Shown one piece after another: positions 1-10,477 of a stretch of 64,000 nucleotides of DNA. The position numbers and the translations under genes are program-made. The DNA is taken from assembly GCA_035578155.1 (NCBI GenBank), contig JAPWDM010000015.1, positions 13,130,574-13,194,573 on the forward strand. Reading direction: 5' to 3'. This stretch comes from Brachynemurus nebulosus. Lineage: Eukaryota; Arthropoda; Insecta; Neuroptera; Myrmeleontidae. The notes under the pieces are model-generated. The model was given only the letters and a program-made list of their open reading frames with translations, ran no database searches and was not told the DNA's origin. The first letter of the stretch is position 1, and every line of letters begins with the position of its first letter.

Positions 1-246
1 CCATCCACGTGCTTTTTTTTGAGGCGCCAACTTCAAGTGATAATATAAAACAAAATTGAATTTATTCGAAAAATTTTTTTTGTTACCTTAAGATGTAAAT
101 AAAAACATTAAAAATTCAAAACTTTTCATTTGTTGTTTCTCCAAAAAAAAAAAAAAAAATTGCCGCTAAAAATGGGCATAAAAAACAGCGCGAGTTACCA
201 GACTACTACCATAAAACAGAGCTGGTGAGTAAACATACCAATTTGT

Positions 247-536
247 GGATTTACACTAGGGGCACGCGGTGCTAGTGCCCTGGGCGGCAAAATTAGGAAT
301 TTGCCGTTTTTTTTTGATCGCCCCTTATGTTTGTAGAAATAAGGCAAATTTTTAAGAAGACGGCAAAATTTGGAATTTTTTAGTTTTTTTTTTCTCATCT
401 ATTTGCTCATCCCACAATATCTATTAAACGAAACTCATTTATTTTCTGTAGGAAAAAGTTTTTTTCTTTTTACGGGAAGGCAGAGGCGGCATTTTTCACG
501 GTGCCCAAGGCGGCACTTGGGGTAAATCCGGCCCTG
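247..536. repeat. Short non-autonomous hAT-like element
   Basis: A GC-richer island in AT-rich DNA has related ends in inverse orientation. The left end reads ggatttacactaggggcac; the right end read on the minus strand begins cagggccggatttac and continues with ccaagtgccgcc. Both then share a 'gccctgggcggc / gccttgggcacc' block. The cagggccggattta start resembles hAT termini. No 8-bp target duplication is evident and there is no coding potential, so this is an old or imperfect copy. Confidence 0.45.
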
Positions 537-710
537 AACATTCCCAACAATTTTGTATAATTTTAAAAATTTATATTTTACACAAATAGAAATTTCATAT
601 GTATAAAGGGTGGGCAAATTTGAGGTTAGGAAGTAAATTGGCTTACAAACACACTCTTTTTTTGACAAATTCAGTTTTATTGATATCAATGTAAAGTACA
701 AATATAGGAA

Positions 711-817
711 TTAATAATGGAATATGATGTCGGGCAAATGTCCATCTCTAGCACGTCGGTAGACGTCCGCTCTTTTCACAAAATTTTGAAGCACATTTTG
801 CAACAAAGCTTCGCTTT
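711..817 (-). pseudogene. Mariner/Tc1-type transposase, extreme C-terminus (distal piece)
   Basis: The minus strand encodes an open stretch ending ...RRARDGHLPDIIFHY and a TAA at 711. The final GHLPDIIFH motif is the usual C-terminal tail of many arthropod mariner-like (IS630 superfamily) transposases. The stretch has no start of its own. It continues the reading frame seen at 4203-4280 on the other side of the 818-4202 palindrome: if that block is ignored, INEIN runs in frame into QSEALLQNVLQ. The two pieces are therefore one transposase end split by a later insertion. Confidence 0.6.
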
Positions 818-1885
818 GTCACGGATGTGACAATTTTGTTTCCGCGTAGTGTACATAAGTATAATATATTATTGACAATTCTGATCTTGTGTGGTATCGA
901 TTCGTATTGATTAAAAGATTCCGATATTGTTCTATCATATATATGCAGTGCGCAAACTCCAAGATCATACTATATTTTCGTCTCTGGTTCTTTAAAAAAA
1001 AAAAAGTAGTTCAGTTGTTTTAGTTTTACATTCGATTCTTTCGGCGAAAGGTAATTTACTTAAACGTTTAAATAGTTAGTTTAGTATATCTTTGAACAAA
1101 AATTGAATTACATATTTCGATTCTTAATATACTTATTAGAAAATAAAATTATAAAGTAGGCTCTGCTTTCGCATGCGTAATAATTTGAACCGGGCGTATT
1201 AACACAGTCGTGTTAGATATAGGAGCAATGTTTAGAAACAATCTCATGTACACACTGACTTGAGTTTTGTTCAAGTAACATGAAGCGCGTTTTCGTCATC
1301 CGCTCGGTACAATATCATTATTATTGTATTTGAACATGGATGATGCAATATCATATTTTATTTTCCTTTAAAAAAAAAAAGGGAAAAATAAAACATATTT
1401 TTTTTTAATTCTAACCAAATAATGTAACGATATGTACTCTACAAAATTCTGTGTAATTTTTGTAATAAATAATCCTACAATATGGCGTATTCGTGTTTGG
1501 AATTCCGAATTATAACATGAAGCAGATTTGGGTAATAACTTAAAAATTTCTTTTATTATTTTAATATAAATATTTTATAGGATTGGTTCAGTAATACCAA
1601 TTCTATTCTTTATTCATTGAAGCACTACTGTGTTTCAAATTTATTCAATATCGTCTTTTCTCAGTTAAATGTAATTAATCATTTCTGTTGAAAATCCTTA
1701 CGATATTTAGATTTAGTATTGTAATATTAAATAAAATTCTATTTTTTTCATTGTAACAAAATTTATTTATTAGTAATATAAAATTTCTCTTTAAGAAAAA
1801 TTGTTATGTAACTTATTCACCATTTTGAATATTTTGAATAGTATAGCACGTTTTTAAATTTTGAAATATTATGTAAAATTCTTAC

Positions 1886-1931
1886 CATTTGCATCTTTAA
1901 ATACAAATTTATACTCATTCAATTCAGCCAT
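1886..1931 (-). other. Exon-like mini ORF with splice donor, left arm
   Basis: ATG at 1931 opens MAELNEYKFVFKDAN, then a G|GTAAG donor match follows. It mirrors the copy at 3100-3145 in the right arm and points outward, away from the palindrome centre. It could be the first coding exon of the parent transposon's gene. No second exon is visible inside the arm. Confidence 0.35.
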
Positions 1932-2429
1932 TTTAAAATATTGTTAAAAAAAAAAACATGTGCTTGACTTGTTAACTTTAAGTAACTTATTTAAGCAAAA
2001 CTTATTTTAATATTAAATAAAGTTAGTTTTAAATTTAATTTCCAAAATTATTATTTACGATTTCCCTACATACCATATTTACAGAAATCTAATTTCTTTT
2101 TTTAGTTTCAGCCCTATTAATAAATTTTATTTCTTTTTAATCATATCTTAAATCTGATTGGGCTTTCCAACAGCGACATGGGCCCCGCTGTTAATTCCTG
2201 TAGTTATCCACGCGCTTTACTCTAACGGGCGTCGTCCCTAGTCCAGGAGCCGTGTCTTCTCATAGTAGAGGAGCCGGTTCCCCTTAATTTAATCTCAATT
2301 CAAATTTCTTTATAATTTTAATTTTATTTAATGACACCATTAGATTTAATTAATTAGCCAATACTCAATATTAAAATCTTATTACATGTATCACTCTCTT
2401 TAATACTATTTTTTTTTATTTTTTTTTGG

Positions 2430-2605
2430 TGTCATTTTGGTAGCAGAGCGTGGTTTATAATTTTATTTTCTAATAAGTATATTAAGAATCGAAATATGTA
2501 ATTCAATTTTTGTTCAAAGATATACTAAACTAACTATTTAAACGTTTAAGTAAATTACCTTTCGCCGAAAGAATCGAATGTAAAACTAAAACAACTGAAC
2601 TACTA
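2430..2605. repeat. Spacer of the foldback, with a third copy of an arm module
   Basis: About 30 bp of unique DNA (containing ggtagcagagcgtgg, which resembles some retrotransposon primer-binding sites) is followed at 2459-2604 by a copy of the roughly 145-bp module found at 3867-4012 (same orientation) and 1008-1150 (inverted). Confidence 0.7.
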
Positions 2606-3099
2606 AAAAAAATAAAAAAAAAATAGTATTAAAGAGAGTGATACATGTAATAAGATTTTAATATTGAGTATTGGTTAATTAATTAAATCTAATGGTGTCA
2701 TTAAATAAAATTAAAATTATAAAGAAATTTGAATTGAGATTAAATTAAGGGGAACCGGCTCCTCTACTATGAGAAGACACGGCTCCTGGACTAGGGACGA
2801 CGCCCGTTAGAGTAAAGCGCGTGGATAACTACAGGAATTAACAGCGGGGCCCATGTCGCTGTTGGAAAGCCCAATCAGATTTAAGATATGATTAAAAAGA
2901 AATAAAATTTATTAATAGGGCTGAAACTAAAAAAAGAAATTAGTTTTCTGTAAATATGGTATGTAGGGAAATCGTAAATAATAATTTTGGAAATTAAATT
3001 TAAAACTAACTTTATTTAATATTAAAATAAGTTTTGCTTAAATAAGTTACTTAAAGTTAACAAGTCAAGCACATGTTTTTTTTTTAACAATATTTTAAA

Positions 3100-3145
3100 A
3101 TGGCTGAATTGAATGAGTATAAATTTGTATTTAAAGATGCAAATG
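3100..3145 (+). other. Exon-like mini ORF with splice donor, right arm
   Basis: ATG at 3100 opens MAELNEYKFVFKDAN, then G|GTAAGAA. It is identical in structure to the minus-strand copy at 1886-1931. The context (cttaaagttaacaagtc upstream, AT-rich leader) is duplicated with it. Inferred first exon of a lost transposase gene. Confidence 0.35.
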
Positions 3146-4202
3146 GTAAGAATTTTACATAATATTTCAAAATTTAAAAACGTGCTATACTATTCAAAAT
3201 ATTCAAAATGGTGAATAAGTTACATAACAATTTTTCTTAAAGAGAAATTTTATATTACTAATAAATAAATTTTGTTACAATGAAAAAAATAGAATTTTAT
3301 TTAATATTACAATACTAAATCTAAATATCGTAAGGATTTTCAACAGAAATGATTAATTACATTTAACTGAGAAAAGACGATATTGAATAAATTTGAAACA
3401 CAGTAGTGCTTCAATGAATAAAGAATAGAATTGGTATTACTGAACCAATCCTATAAAATATTTATATTAAAATAATAAAAGAAATTTTTAAGTTATTACC
3501 CAAATCTGCTTCATGTTATAATTCGGAATTCCAAACACGAATACGCCATATTGTAGGATTATTTATTACAAAAATTACACAGAATTTTGTAGAGTACATA
3601 TCGTTACATTATTTGGTTAGAATTAAAAAAAAAATATGTTTTATTTTTCCCTTTTTTTTTTAAAGGAAAATAAAATATGATATTGCATCATCCATGTTCA
3701 AATACAATAATAATGATATTGTACCGAGCGGGTGACGAAAACGCGCTTCATGTTACTTGAACAAAACTCAAGTCAGTGTGTACATGAGATTGTTTCTACA
3801 CATTGCTCCTATATCTAACACGACTGTATTAATACGCCCGGTTCAAATTATTACGCATGCGAAAGCAATTTTATTTTCTAATAAGTATATTAAGAATCGA
3901 AATATGTAATTCAATTTTTGTTCAAAGATATACTAAACTAACTATTTAAACGTTTAAGTAAATTACCTTTCGCCGAAAGAATCGAATGTAAAACTAAAAC
4001 AACTGAACTACTTTTTTTTTTTTTAAAAGAACCAGAGACGAAAATATGGTATGATCTTGGAGTTTGCGCACTGCATATATATGATAGAACAATATCGGAA
4101 TCTTTTAATCAATACGAATCGATACCACACAAGATCAGAATTGTCAATAATATATTATACTTATGTACACTACGCGGAAACAAAATTGTCACATCCGTGA
4201 CA

Positions 4203-4280
4203 GTTTATCTCGTTAATGCAGCGCCGAGTTTCATCTTTCAGAGCGTCAGTTGTTTGTGGGTTGTTTAAAATTTTTATATG
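4203..4280 (-). pseudogene. Mariner/Tc1-type transposase C-terminus (proximal piece)
   Basis: The minus frame reads ILNNPQTTDALKDETRRC then INEI, matching the 'NNPxTxxxLKxxIRR' helix that precedes the C-terminus of mariner-like transposases. The frame is interrupted at 4202 by the palindromic element and resumes at 817. Upstream, at about 4280, it runs without a stop into the acidic ORF at 4281-4633, which is not transposase-like, so that junction is probably another rearrangement. Confidence 0.55.
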
Positions 4281-4974
4281 ACAAGCATTCCTTACACTGA
4301 TCCTTTTTGGGTTTGAAAAAAACCCAAATTGATTGAAAATTTGCCTGTAGTTCTCAAAAATAACAGGTTTTAAATTCTTACTGCTGCACATCTCTTCAAA
4401 ATCTGTTTCTGACGAACTTGATGACGCTTCATAGTTATCGGATGATGAATCGGAATGATGTAAATCTTCTAGTAGTTGCTCTTTTGAAACAGGTAGAATA
4501 GCATCAAGGGACACAACTGGGTTAAAATTTGATGACTGCACCTCCAATTCTGAATCATGAAATTTACTAACTTGAATTTTAGGAAATTCTTGTTGCTCCA
4601 AACACGTGGAAAGCGAGCCATCAGTTGAGTCTTCTACAAAAAAAGCAACATAACAAAAAAATATTACCAGCGGAAAATAATAACAGTCTAAAATATTTTC
4701 TACAATGCTTTTTAAAAAGAATTCAAGTTTTCTTGTTATTTTACTAAAAAAAATTTCTAAAATAAGACATTTTTTATATTTTAATTTGTGCTTAAACAAA
4801 ATATAAATGTAAGAAAGCAAAATTTAAAATATGGAAAAATCCGTTATTTTATAAATTTTCCTAGTAATATAACACATATTCGATTGTGCTTATGCATTTG
4901 ATATTATTTTTTGTCTTACCTTTTGCCTTTAAATTTCAGCAGAGTTCCAATATTCTTTGTGATCGAGGGCTCAT
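4281..4974 (-). pseudogene. Decayed two-exon gene of unknown family
   Basis: Exon 1 is suggested by ATG at 4974 (MSPRSQRILELC, then a TGA) ending at a GTAAGA donor at about 4919. Exon 2 starts after a pyrimidine tract and TAG acceptor at about 4634. Exon 2 is open for about 118 codons and acidic and serine-rich (a run of DSSSDNYEASSSSSETDFEE near 4400). It has no recognisable fold. I could not assign it. A nuclear regulatory or transposon-linked protein is possible from the composition, but that is inference. The in-frame TGA and the fusion to a transposase fragment at about 4280 mark it as non-functional here. Confidence 0.3.
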
Positions 4975-5268
4975 TGTAAAAAAATAATCACCAAAAATAC
5001 AAATGAACACACTAATACAACACCATAACCACTAATGTGGAACATTCACTAATTTAGATTTATAATGTTTCTTGAATTGCAATGTCAAAAACACGAATGT
5101 GGTACATTCGTTATTTAAGCATAGAAACAAATGTGAAACTCGCACTCTCGCGAACTAGTAATTTGGCCGTAGGAGACATATAACTTCACGAACGGATTCG
5201 TGCATTTGGCATTGAAAATTTTCAAAATCAACCCTATTGTCGATGTACATAAGCGGATAAGGGCAAGT
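4975..5268. other. AT-rich DNA with short repeats, no gene
   Basis: Contains a repeated 'attcgtgc-tttggcattg' motif at about 5197 and 5275 and an 'aatgtggaacattc / aatgtggtacattc' pair at 5033 and 5096. No coding potential seen. Confidence 0.5.
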
Positions 5269-7290
5269 TTACACATTCGTGCTTTTGGCATTGGACCGAC
5301 GATTTGTTAAATCCTTATCAGTTTCGTTGAGGTTTTCGTTTACTTCAATTTCATACTTCTTGTTTTGGTGGTAAAATTTTAAGAAATTTTCATAATTAAT
5401 CTCTTGTACTAGTAGACTAATGGGTCTTGCACATCTATATCCTTCTAATAGATCCTGGATCATGTAATCGTCTGGATTTTCCAAATCTTGTTGTGCTGTT
5501 CTTTCCACTTTTTCCTTTTATTCATTTTCTATTTCTTTTTCCATCCATTTGTAAAATTCTTTGAGTTTCCCTTCTGAAGTTTCTTCTTTGTCTTCTTCTG
5601 TATCACTTTCGATATCAGATTCACATTCTTTCTTCAGTCGAAAACTGTGTATTTGTCTTGAAAGTAGATCAGCTATATAATTCGTTTTTTCTGATTGTGT
5701 ATTTGAACTTATAATCGTATTGCATGATTTTTAATCTCCATCTGACCAGTCTGCTTTAAGATCCTTTACTGAATATAACCAAGTTAATGGTCGATAATCA
5801 GTTCTTATAATAATTTTTTTCCCATAAAGATAATGGTGAAAATTTTTTATGGACTTTACAATGGCTAGACAGTCTTTTTCGATCGTGGAGTGCTCAGCGG
5901 AATTTAAAGTAGAACTAAAGTATGCGACAGGCATTTCAATCCCTTCTTCAGTTTCTTGAAGTAGAACTTCTCCAACTGCGTAGGCGAAAGTATCCGTATT
6001 AAGTATAAATTGTTTGTTGTTATCAGGATGCACTAAGATTGATTCTTTTGACAAAATTCCTTTCAGTGTATTAAGTACTTTTTCACATTCTTTATCAAAA
6101 TTAATCTTTTCATTTTTCTTTAAGTTTTGTTAAGGGCTTTACTAATGTAACGTAGTTAGGTTTGAATTTGCGATAGTATCCAAGTGCTTCTAGTATTCTT
6201 TGTAATTCTTTTAGATCCTTTGGATTTTCTAACCTTTTAATAGATAAAATCTTTTTTGTTTGCGGTTGTATTCCACTAAGGTTAATTTTATGACCTAAAT
6301 AGTCTATTTCTTTAACGAAGAATTCGCACTTATCGAGGTTTATTTTTAATCCATGGGAGATTAATTTTTTAAATACATTCTGAATGTTATTTAAATGTGA
6401 TTTTAAATCTTTCTCTAAAATTATAATATCATCTAGATAGCAAAAACATTTTTTTTTTGATTTCTCGTTTTAGGACGGTATTCATTAAAGTTTCGAAGGT
6501 TGTTGGGGCATTAATTAATCCAAAGGGCATCCTAAGGTATTCGTAATGTCCTGAAGAAATTGAGAAAACAGTTTTCTCTATATCAGTCGGTGCGATTGGA
6601 ATTTGATGAAATCGTGAAGATAGATCAATTGTTGTAAAATATTAGTTTTTTTCCTAATGAATTTAATATTAAATCTATATTCGGTATTGGGTATCGATTG
6701 GGAATCGTAGATTGATTTAATTTCCTATAATCGACTACCATTATATACTTCTTTTTCCCCGATGCCTCATCCTTTTTTGGAACAATCCAAATAGGACTAT
6801 TATACGGACTTATTATTCCCGCCTTTAATAATTTGCCGACTTGTTCCTTGGCCTCTTGTTCCATAGTCTTGGGTAACGGGTATATTTTTGAAGTAACTGG
6901 TGTGTCATCTTTTAATCGAATTTCGTGATGTATTTTAACTTTTCCTGGTAAATCGTATTCTAACTTCACAATTTGATTATATTTCATAACTAAGTTTATC
7001 AACGAAAGTTCTTCATTTTTAGTCAAATCATTAAGTCGAATTTCATTTTTTATATCAAGAAGTTTTTTTTGTTATCATTATTTTTTCTATTTTCATTATA
7101 ATGATTTTCGGAATTATGATTAGAATGGTCCTCATTAATTTTTATCAATTTGTTAACATTTCCTTTTGTATTAAGATTTTCAAAAATGTTTAATGGGACT
7201 TTAAAGTTTTTAGAAATAATATATTTTTAAAATAATCAACTGGCAATTCAATTATTAAAAGATCATTGCCTAATATTCCGTCAGTCTAAG
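5269..7290 (-). pseudogene. pol: Ty3/Gypsy retrotransposon pol, degraded (copy A)
   Basis: Read on the minus strand from 7290: protease remnant (DGILGNDLL, the ILG motif, about 7285-7255), then reverse transcriptase at 7026-6625 (IISPYNSPIWIVPKK, VDYRKLN, RYPIPNID). The rest of RT lies at about 6620-6130 in other frames, with FGLINAPTTF and the catalytic YLDD at about 6435. RNase H is at 6054-5731 (NTDTFAYAVGEVL, YFSSTLN, HHYLYGKK, RTDYRPLTWL), then a linker with IADLLSRQ and a tail to 5269. Stops and frameshifts separate the pieces. Integrase and LTRs are absent. Domain order PR-RT-RH is that of Metaviridae/Gypsy. Inactive. Confidence 0.9.
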
Positions 7291-7520
7291 TTTATGGGTG
7301 GTTCTACTTTTTAGGTCTCAATCATAAACAAAAAAATAGAGAAAGCCATTTAGAAGATTTCATCCGACTAGAATGTAGGAAAATCACGGATTCGGTATCT
7401 GCAGACCAGCAGCGCGGTTTCATATTAAAACCAATATTTTTTTTGCGGATTACTGAATCCAGACAGAAAAAAATGTTTAAATTAAATTTAAATAATAATA
7501 ATAATAATAATAAAGCCTTT
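7291..7520. repeat. Non-coding DNA ending in an (AAT)n microsatellite
   Basis: No gene. The tract aataataataataata at about 7489-7512, with the adjacent taaagccttt (7511-7520), was the insertion target of the following non-LTR element. Confidence 0.7.
7511..7520. repeat. Target-site duplication, left copy
   Basis: taaagccttt immediately precedes the truncated non-LTR element and recurs at 9781-9790 directly after its poly(A). Preceding A residues allow up to 12 bp. Confidence 0.8.
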
Positions 7521-8938
7521 CACACCTCCAAGCCTTAGCTGCGAGTTGTCGTAGGACAATAAACATGCTTAAGTGCTTGGCTGGTGCATCGTGGGGTGCG
7601 GGCCGGGAGTCGTTGCTTCGCCTGTATCAATCGCTAGTTCTGACTAGGATTGATTACGGCAGCATTGCTTACTCCTCCGCCCGGGCGTCTGCGCTTCTAC
7701 TCCTAGATCCTGTTCACCATGCAGGCATACGACTGGCTACGGGAGCATTTCGAACGAGCCCTTCTATGAGCCTCTGCGTAGAGTCGGGCCTTCCTCCGCT
7801 GCGACTGAGACGTGAGCGTCTCTTGCTCAATTATGCAGCGGGGGTATATGCAACACCTACACATATAAACTACCCGACTCTGTTCAGATACCGTTTACAG
7901 GGGCTCTACGGTCGACGTCCCACCATAAGTCGACCAGTGGCCGTTCGAACGCAGGAGTTATTAGAGAGTCTACACTTACAGTTCGCCAAGGTACTTCCCA
8001 AACGTCCTATGGAAGTACCTCCTTGGCTGATCCCTAACGTAAGGTGTCGTTTCGACCTGACTGGTCTCAACAAGGAGGAGACCAGTTCATTCGAATATCG
8101 ATCCCGCTTTTATGAGATCATTAGCGAACTTGACTCTCTCTGCATATACACAGATGGTTCCAAAACAGCTACGGGTGTTGGAAGTGCCATCGTCATTCGT
8201 GACGATCCTCACGCTTGGTCACTTCCTCCCCAGGCCACTGTGTATACTGCGGAGTTATTTGCGATTTTGCAAGCCCTGCGATTCTGTCGAACATCCGAAG
8301 ACAGCGCATTCCTCATTTGTTCCGACTCGTTGAGCGCGTTGCAAGCGATCTGCCACTCTCATACCATCGATCCACTGGTGCAAAACATCCGAACGTGTCT
8401 CTACATGCTCCGCCAAAAGTCTATCACCTTCTTTTGGATTCCCGGACATGTGGGGATACCTGGCAATGAACTCGCCGACCAGGCAGCACGTCATGCAGCC
8501 GAAGTCGGTGAGCCACAGGACATTGCCATTCGCCCAGAGGATCTGAGAGTGTGCATTAGATCCGCGATCGATCAGAAATGGCAACGTGAGTGGAACAACC
8601 TCACGGCTAAGCTCAAACAGGTGAAACCTGAGGTCCGAAGAACTCCGGCACCTGTAAATCTGAGCCGGCGAGAGAGTGTGGCCCTGACGCGTTTACGCTT
8701 GGGCCACACGGCGTTAACACATCGTCATCTTCTCGCCGGTGAGGATCAGCCAAGGTGCGCCGCCTGCGGGACGGCGCTGACCGTGAGGCATATAGTTGAG
8801 GAATGTGTAACCTTTGAGCCATTGCGCCAGAGGTTGCAGCTCCCAGGTAGTGTAGCCGAAGCTTTAGCTTATGATGCAGTCTCTGAAAGAAAGATGCTTG
8901 GATTTCTCAGAAATTCGAACCTTCTTCAGAGACTGTAG
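7521..8938 (+). CDS. Non-LTR retrotransposon ORF2, C-terminal half: RT end, RNase H, zinc knuckle
   Basis: The frame is open from the element's first base (HLQALAASCRRTINMLKCL), so the ATG at 7565 is internal and not a true start. About 472 codons remain. RT thumb region: LYQSLVLTRIDYGSIAYSSA. RNase H: CIYTDGSKTATGVGSA (first Asp), TVYTAELFAILQAL (Glu), LICSDSLSAL (Asp), IPGHVGIPGNELADQAA (His/Asp), so all key residues are present. C-terminal zinc motif: RLRLGHTALTHRHLL, then CAACG, VRHIVEEC. RNase H plus this CCHC places it with I/Loa/R1-like clades. No stop interrupts it before the TAG at 8936. It is truncated, so it would give at most a partial protein. Confidence 0.88.
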
Positions 8939-9128
8939 GGGCTTTACATCTCAGATTTTACAAGTCGTCTCGTTTTGTCTCCCCCGATATTTTAAACTTT
9001 ATTTTTAGCTTTGTTTTAATTTAATTTTGTGTTCAAAATGCTTTGTGTGCGTCTTATTTATTTATTTATTTATTGCCTATACCCTGCTCCAGCTGGTCTG
9101 GCAGGGTACTTTTAGTATTGTTGTTATG

Positions 9129-9704
9129 CCACTAAGGGCCTTTTACACCCTTAGTAGTACTTCGTTATTTATACCTTGTTATTTGTTTTCGTTATTGTTT
9201 TTTATCGATGTACCACTGAAGGCCTTTTACACCCGAGGTGGTACATCATTTGTTTTTACTTTCTGTGATATTTTGTTATGCCGCTGTAGGCCTGTTGTTA
9301 TGGCTCTACAGCGGTATTGTTTTAACCCCTTATTGCGTCACTGGTGGGCCTTTGGCTCCCCAGCGATGCAATAAGTTTTTCTGTGATACTTACCTGTGAT
9401 ATTTTCTCTAGTCGTTTTCTGTGTATTGTCTAGTCAGGTTCCTCCACTCCGGGGTCCTTTGCGCCTCGGAAGGAGTTCCAGCGATGGCTTCCAGGCCTTG
9501 GTGACCGGACGCTCTGTCTAGTACTTATCGTACCGTCACCAAGGACTGTCCGCTCCCTTTAAGCCCTGGGATGGCAGGGCCCATCGATGGATTTTATTAT
9601 GTGTGTTTGTCCGTTGTCTAGTGCATTTATGTGTCCCTGTCTTTATGTGTTGTTTTTATTTATATCGTGTTTGGCGGCGCATGCCCTCCGATGGCGATGC
9701 CGCC
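9129..9704 (+). repeat. Array of seven hairpins in the retrotransposon 3' UTR
   Basis: Successive stem-loops lie at about 9129-9160, 9211-9244, 9278-9317 (stem ccgctgtag/ctacagcgg), 9332-9372 (attgcgtcactgg with ccagcgatgcaat), 9436-9479, 9495-9543 (ccttggtgac/gtcaccaagg) and 9673-9704 (ggcggc...gccgcc). Several have 'ggcctttt' or a similar T-rich sequence in the loop. Stems differ in sequence but keep pairing, which suggests RNA structure recognised by the element's own reverse transcriptase (inference). Confidence 0.65.
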
Positions 9705-9780
9705 GGGTGCTGCTGACCGCGCCATCCACCGGCTGCAGTACCCCAATTTTAGTCAAAAAAAAAAAAAAAAAAAAAAAAAA

Positions 9781-9952
9781 TAAAGCCTTTATTTATGCTT
9801 CAGATGGGTTATTACATACAGTATACACAAAAAAATAAAAATAAACATACTACAACAAAAAAAGAAAAAATAATAATGCCAATAATACTAAACAAATAAA
9901 TAAATAGGTACTTATTTAATAGAAAAAAAAGAAAAATTAATAATCATTCTGC
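9781..9952. repeat. Right target duplication and A-rich DNA
   Basis: taaagccttt at 9781-9790 is the right duplication of the non-LTR insertion. The rest is A-rich and is probably the 3' tail (minus-strand sense) of the RTE-like fragment that follows. Confidence 0.6.
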
Positions 9953-10477
9953 TTAATACTGAAGCTGTACCCACTGCTGGGTATAGGCCTCTCCAAGGTA
10001 TTTACAATTCAATCTATCATAACAGATTCTTGTCCATAGTGGACCAGCAATTTTTTTGAAATCGTCCTGCCATCGTCTAAATTGTCTACCTCTATTTCTT
10101 TTATGGTCTAACGGTATCCACTGGGTGATTAATTTGTTCCATCTTTGATCTTGTGTTCTAAATAGATGACCTGCCCATTTCCATTTCAATGTAAATGCCT
10201 CTTGAATGATATCCTTAAGATTAGTTTTTGCACGTATGGTTTTATTACTCAAACGGTTTCTCCTAGATACATTGAGCATACTTCTTTCCATAGCGCGCTG
10301 TGCAATTTTTATTTGTGTTATCTGTGTTTTGTTTAAAGCCCATGTTTGACATTCATAGATTAAGGACTGTCTGTGGTCTTCAAACACTTTTGAAATTTTA
10401 GAATTGAAATTAATTACGCAGTTTGTTATTATCTCTCTTTTATAATTTACAGTAGTTTGTGCATTTCTTAATATCAC
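9953..10477 (-). pseudogene. RTE-like non-LTR retrotransposon, C-terminal fragment of RT protein
   Basis: The 174-codon open frame carries ECQTWALNKTQ, AQRAMERSMLNVSRRNRL, LKWKWAGHLFR, RNRGRQFRRWQDDF and a GEAYTQQWVQ end. This is the conserved C-terminal block of RTE-clade 'endonuclease-reverse transcriptase' proteins of insects. The family's preceding segments (endonuclease, RT palm) are missing upstream of 10477, where the sequence becomes unrelated. It ends at its natural stop, so it is a 5'-truncated copy. Confidence 0.8.

Larger units (their letters stand above)
818..4202. mobile_element. 3.4-kb palindromic (foldback) transposable element
   Basis: Two near-identical arms of about 1.6 kb (818-2429 and 2606-4202) are inverted around a 176-bp spacer. 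The ends read gtcacggatgtgac and gtcacatccgtgac, each a small hairpin by itself. Arm differences are small indels and substitutions, for example an extra stretch near 1160 in the left arm. Each arm holds a GC-rich block (2165-2285 and mirror 2755-2870) and an exon-like ORF (1886-1931 and 3100-3145). The element sits inside a mariner transposase tail. I see no clear target duplication: flanks are cttcgcttt and agtttatctc. No transposase is encoded, so it was moved in trans or arose by inverted duplication of the end of a larger element. Family unknown. Confidence 0.85.
7521..9780 (+). mobile_element. 5'-truncated non-LTR retrotransposon (I/Jockey superfamily)
   Basis: A 2.26-kb insertion bounded by taaagccttt duplications, ending in A26 (9755-9780). 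It contains the C-terminal part of ORF2 (to 8938), then an 820-bp 3' UTR with serial hairpins. GC content is well above the surroundings, suggesting a fairly recent arrival. 5' truncation is normal for target-primed reverse transcription. It cannot be autonomous because most of the RT and the endonuclease are missing. Confidence 0.88.

Noticed and set aside
195..701. Two minus-strand frames of 67 and 88 codons
   Set aside because: The first lies on the hAT-like repeat and the second straddles its right end; no motif, and composition is that of the repeat.
8112..8822. Extra frames within the non-LTR ORF2 (both strands)
   Set aside because: Shadow frames of a GC-rich coding region.
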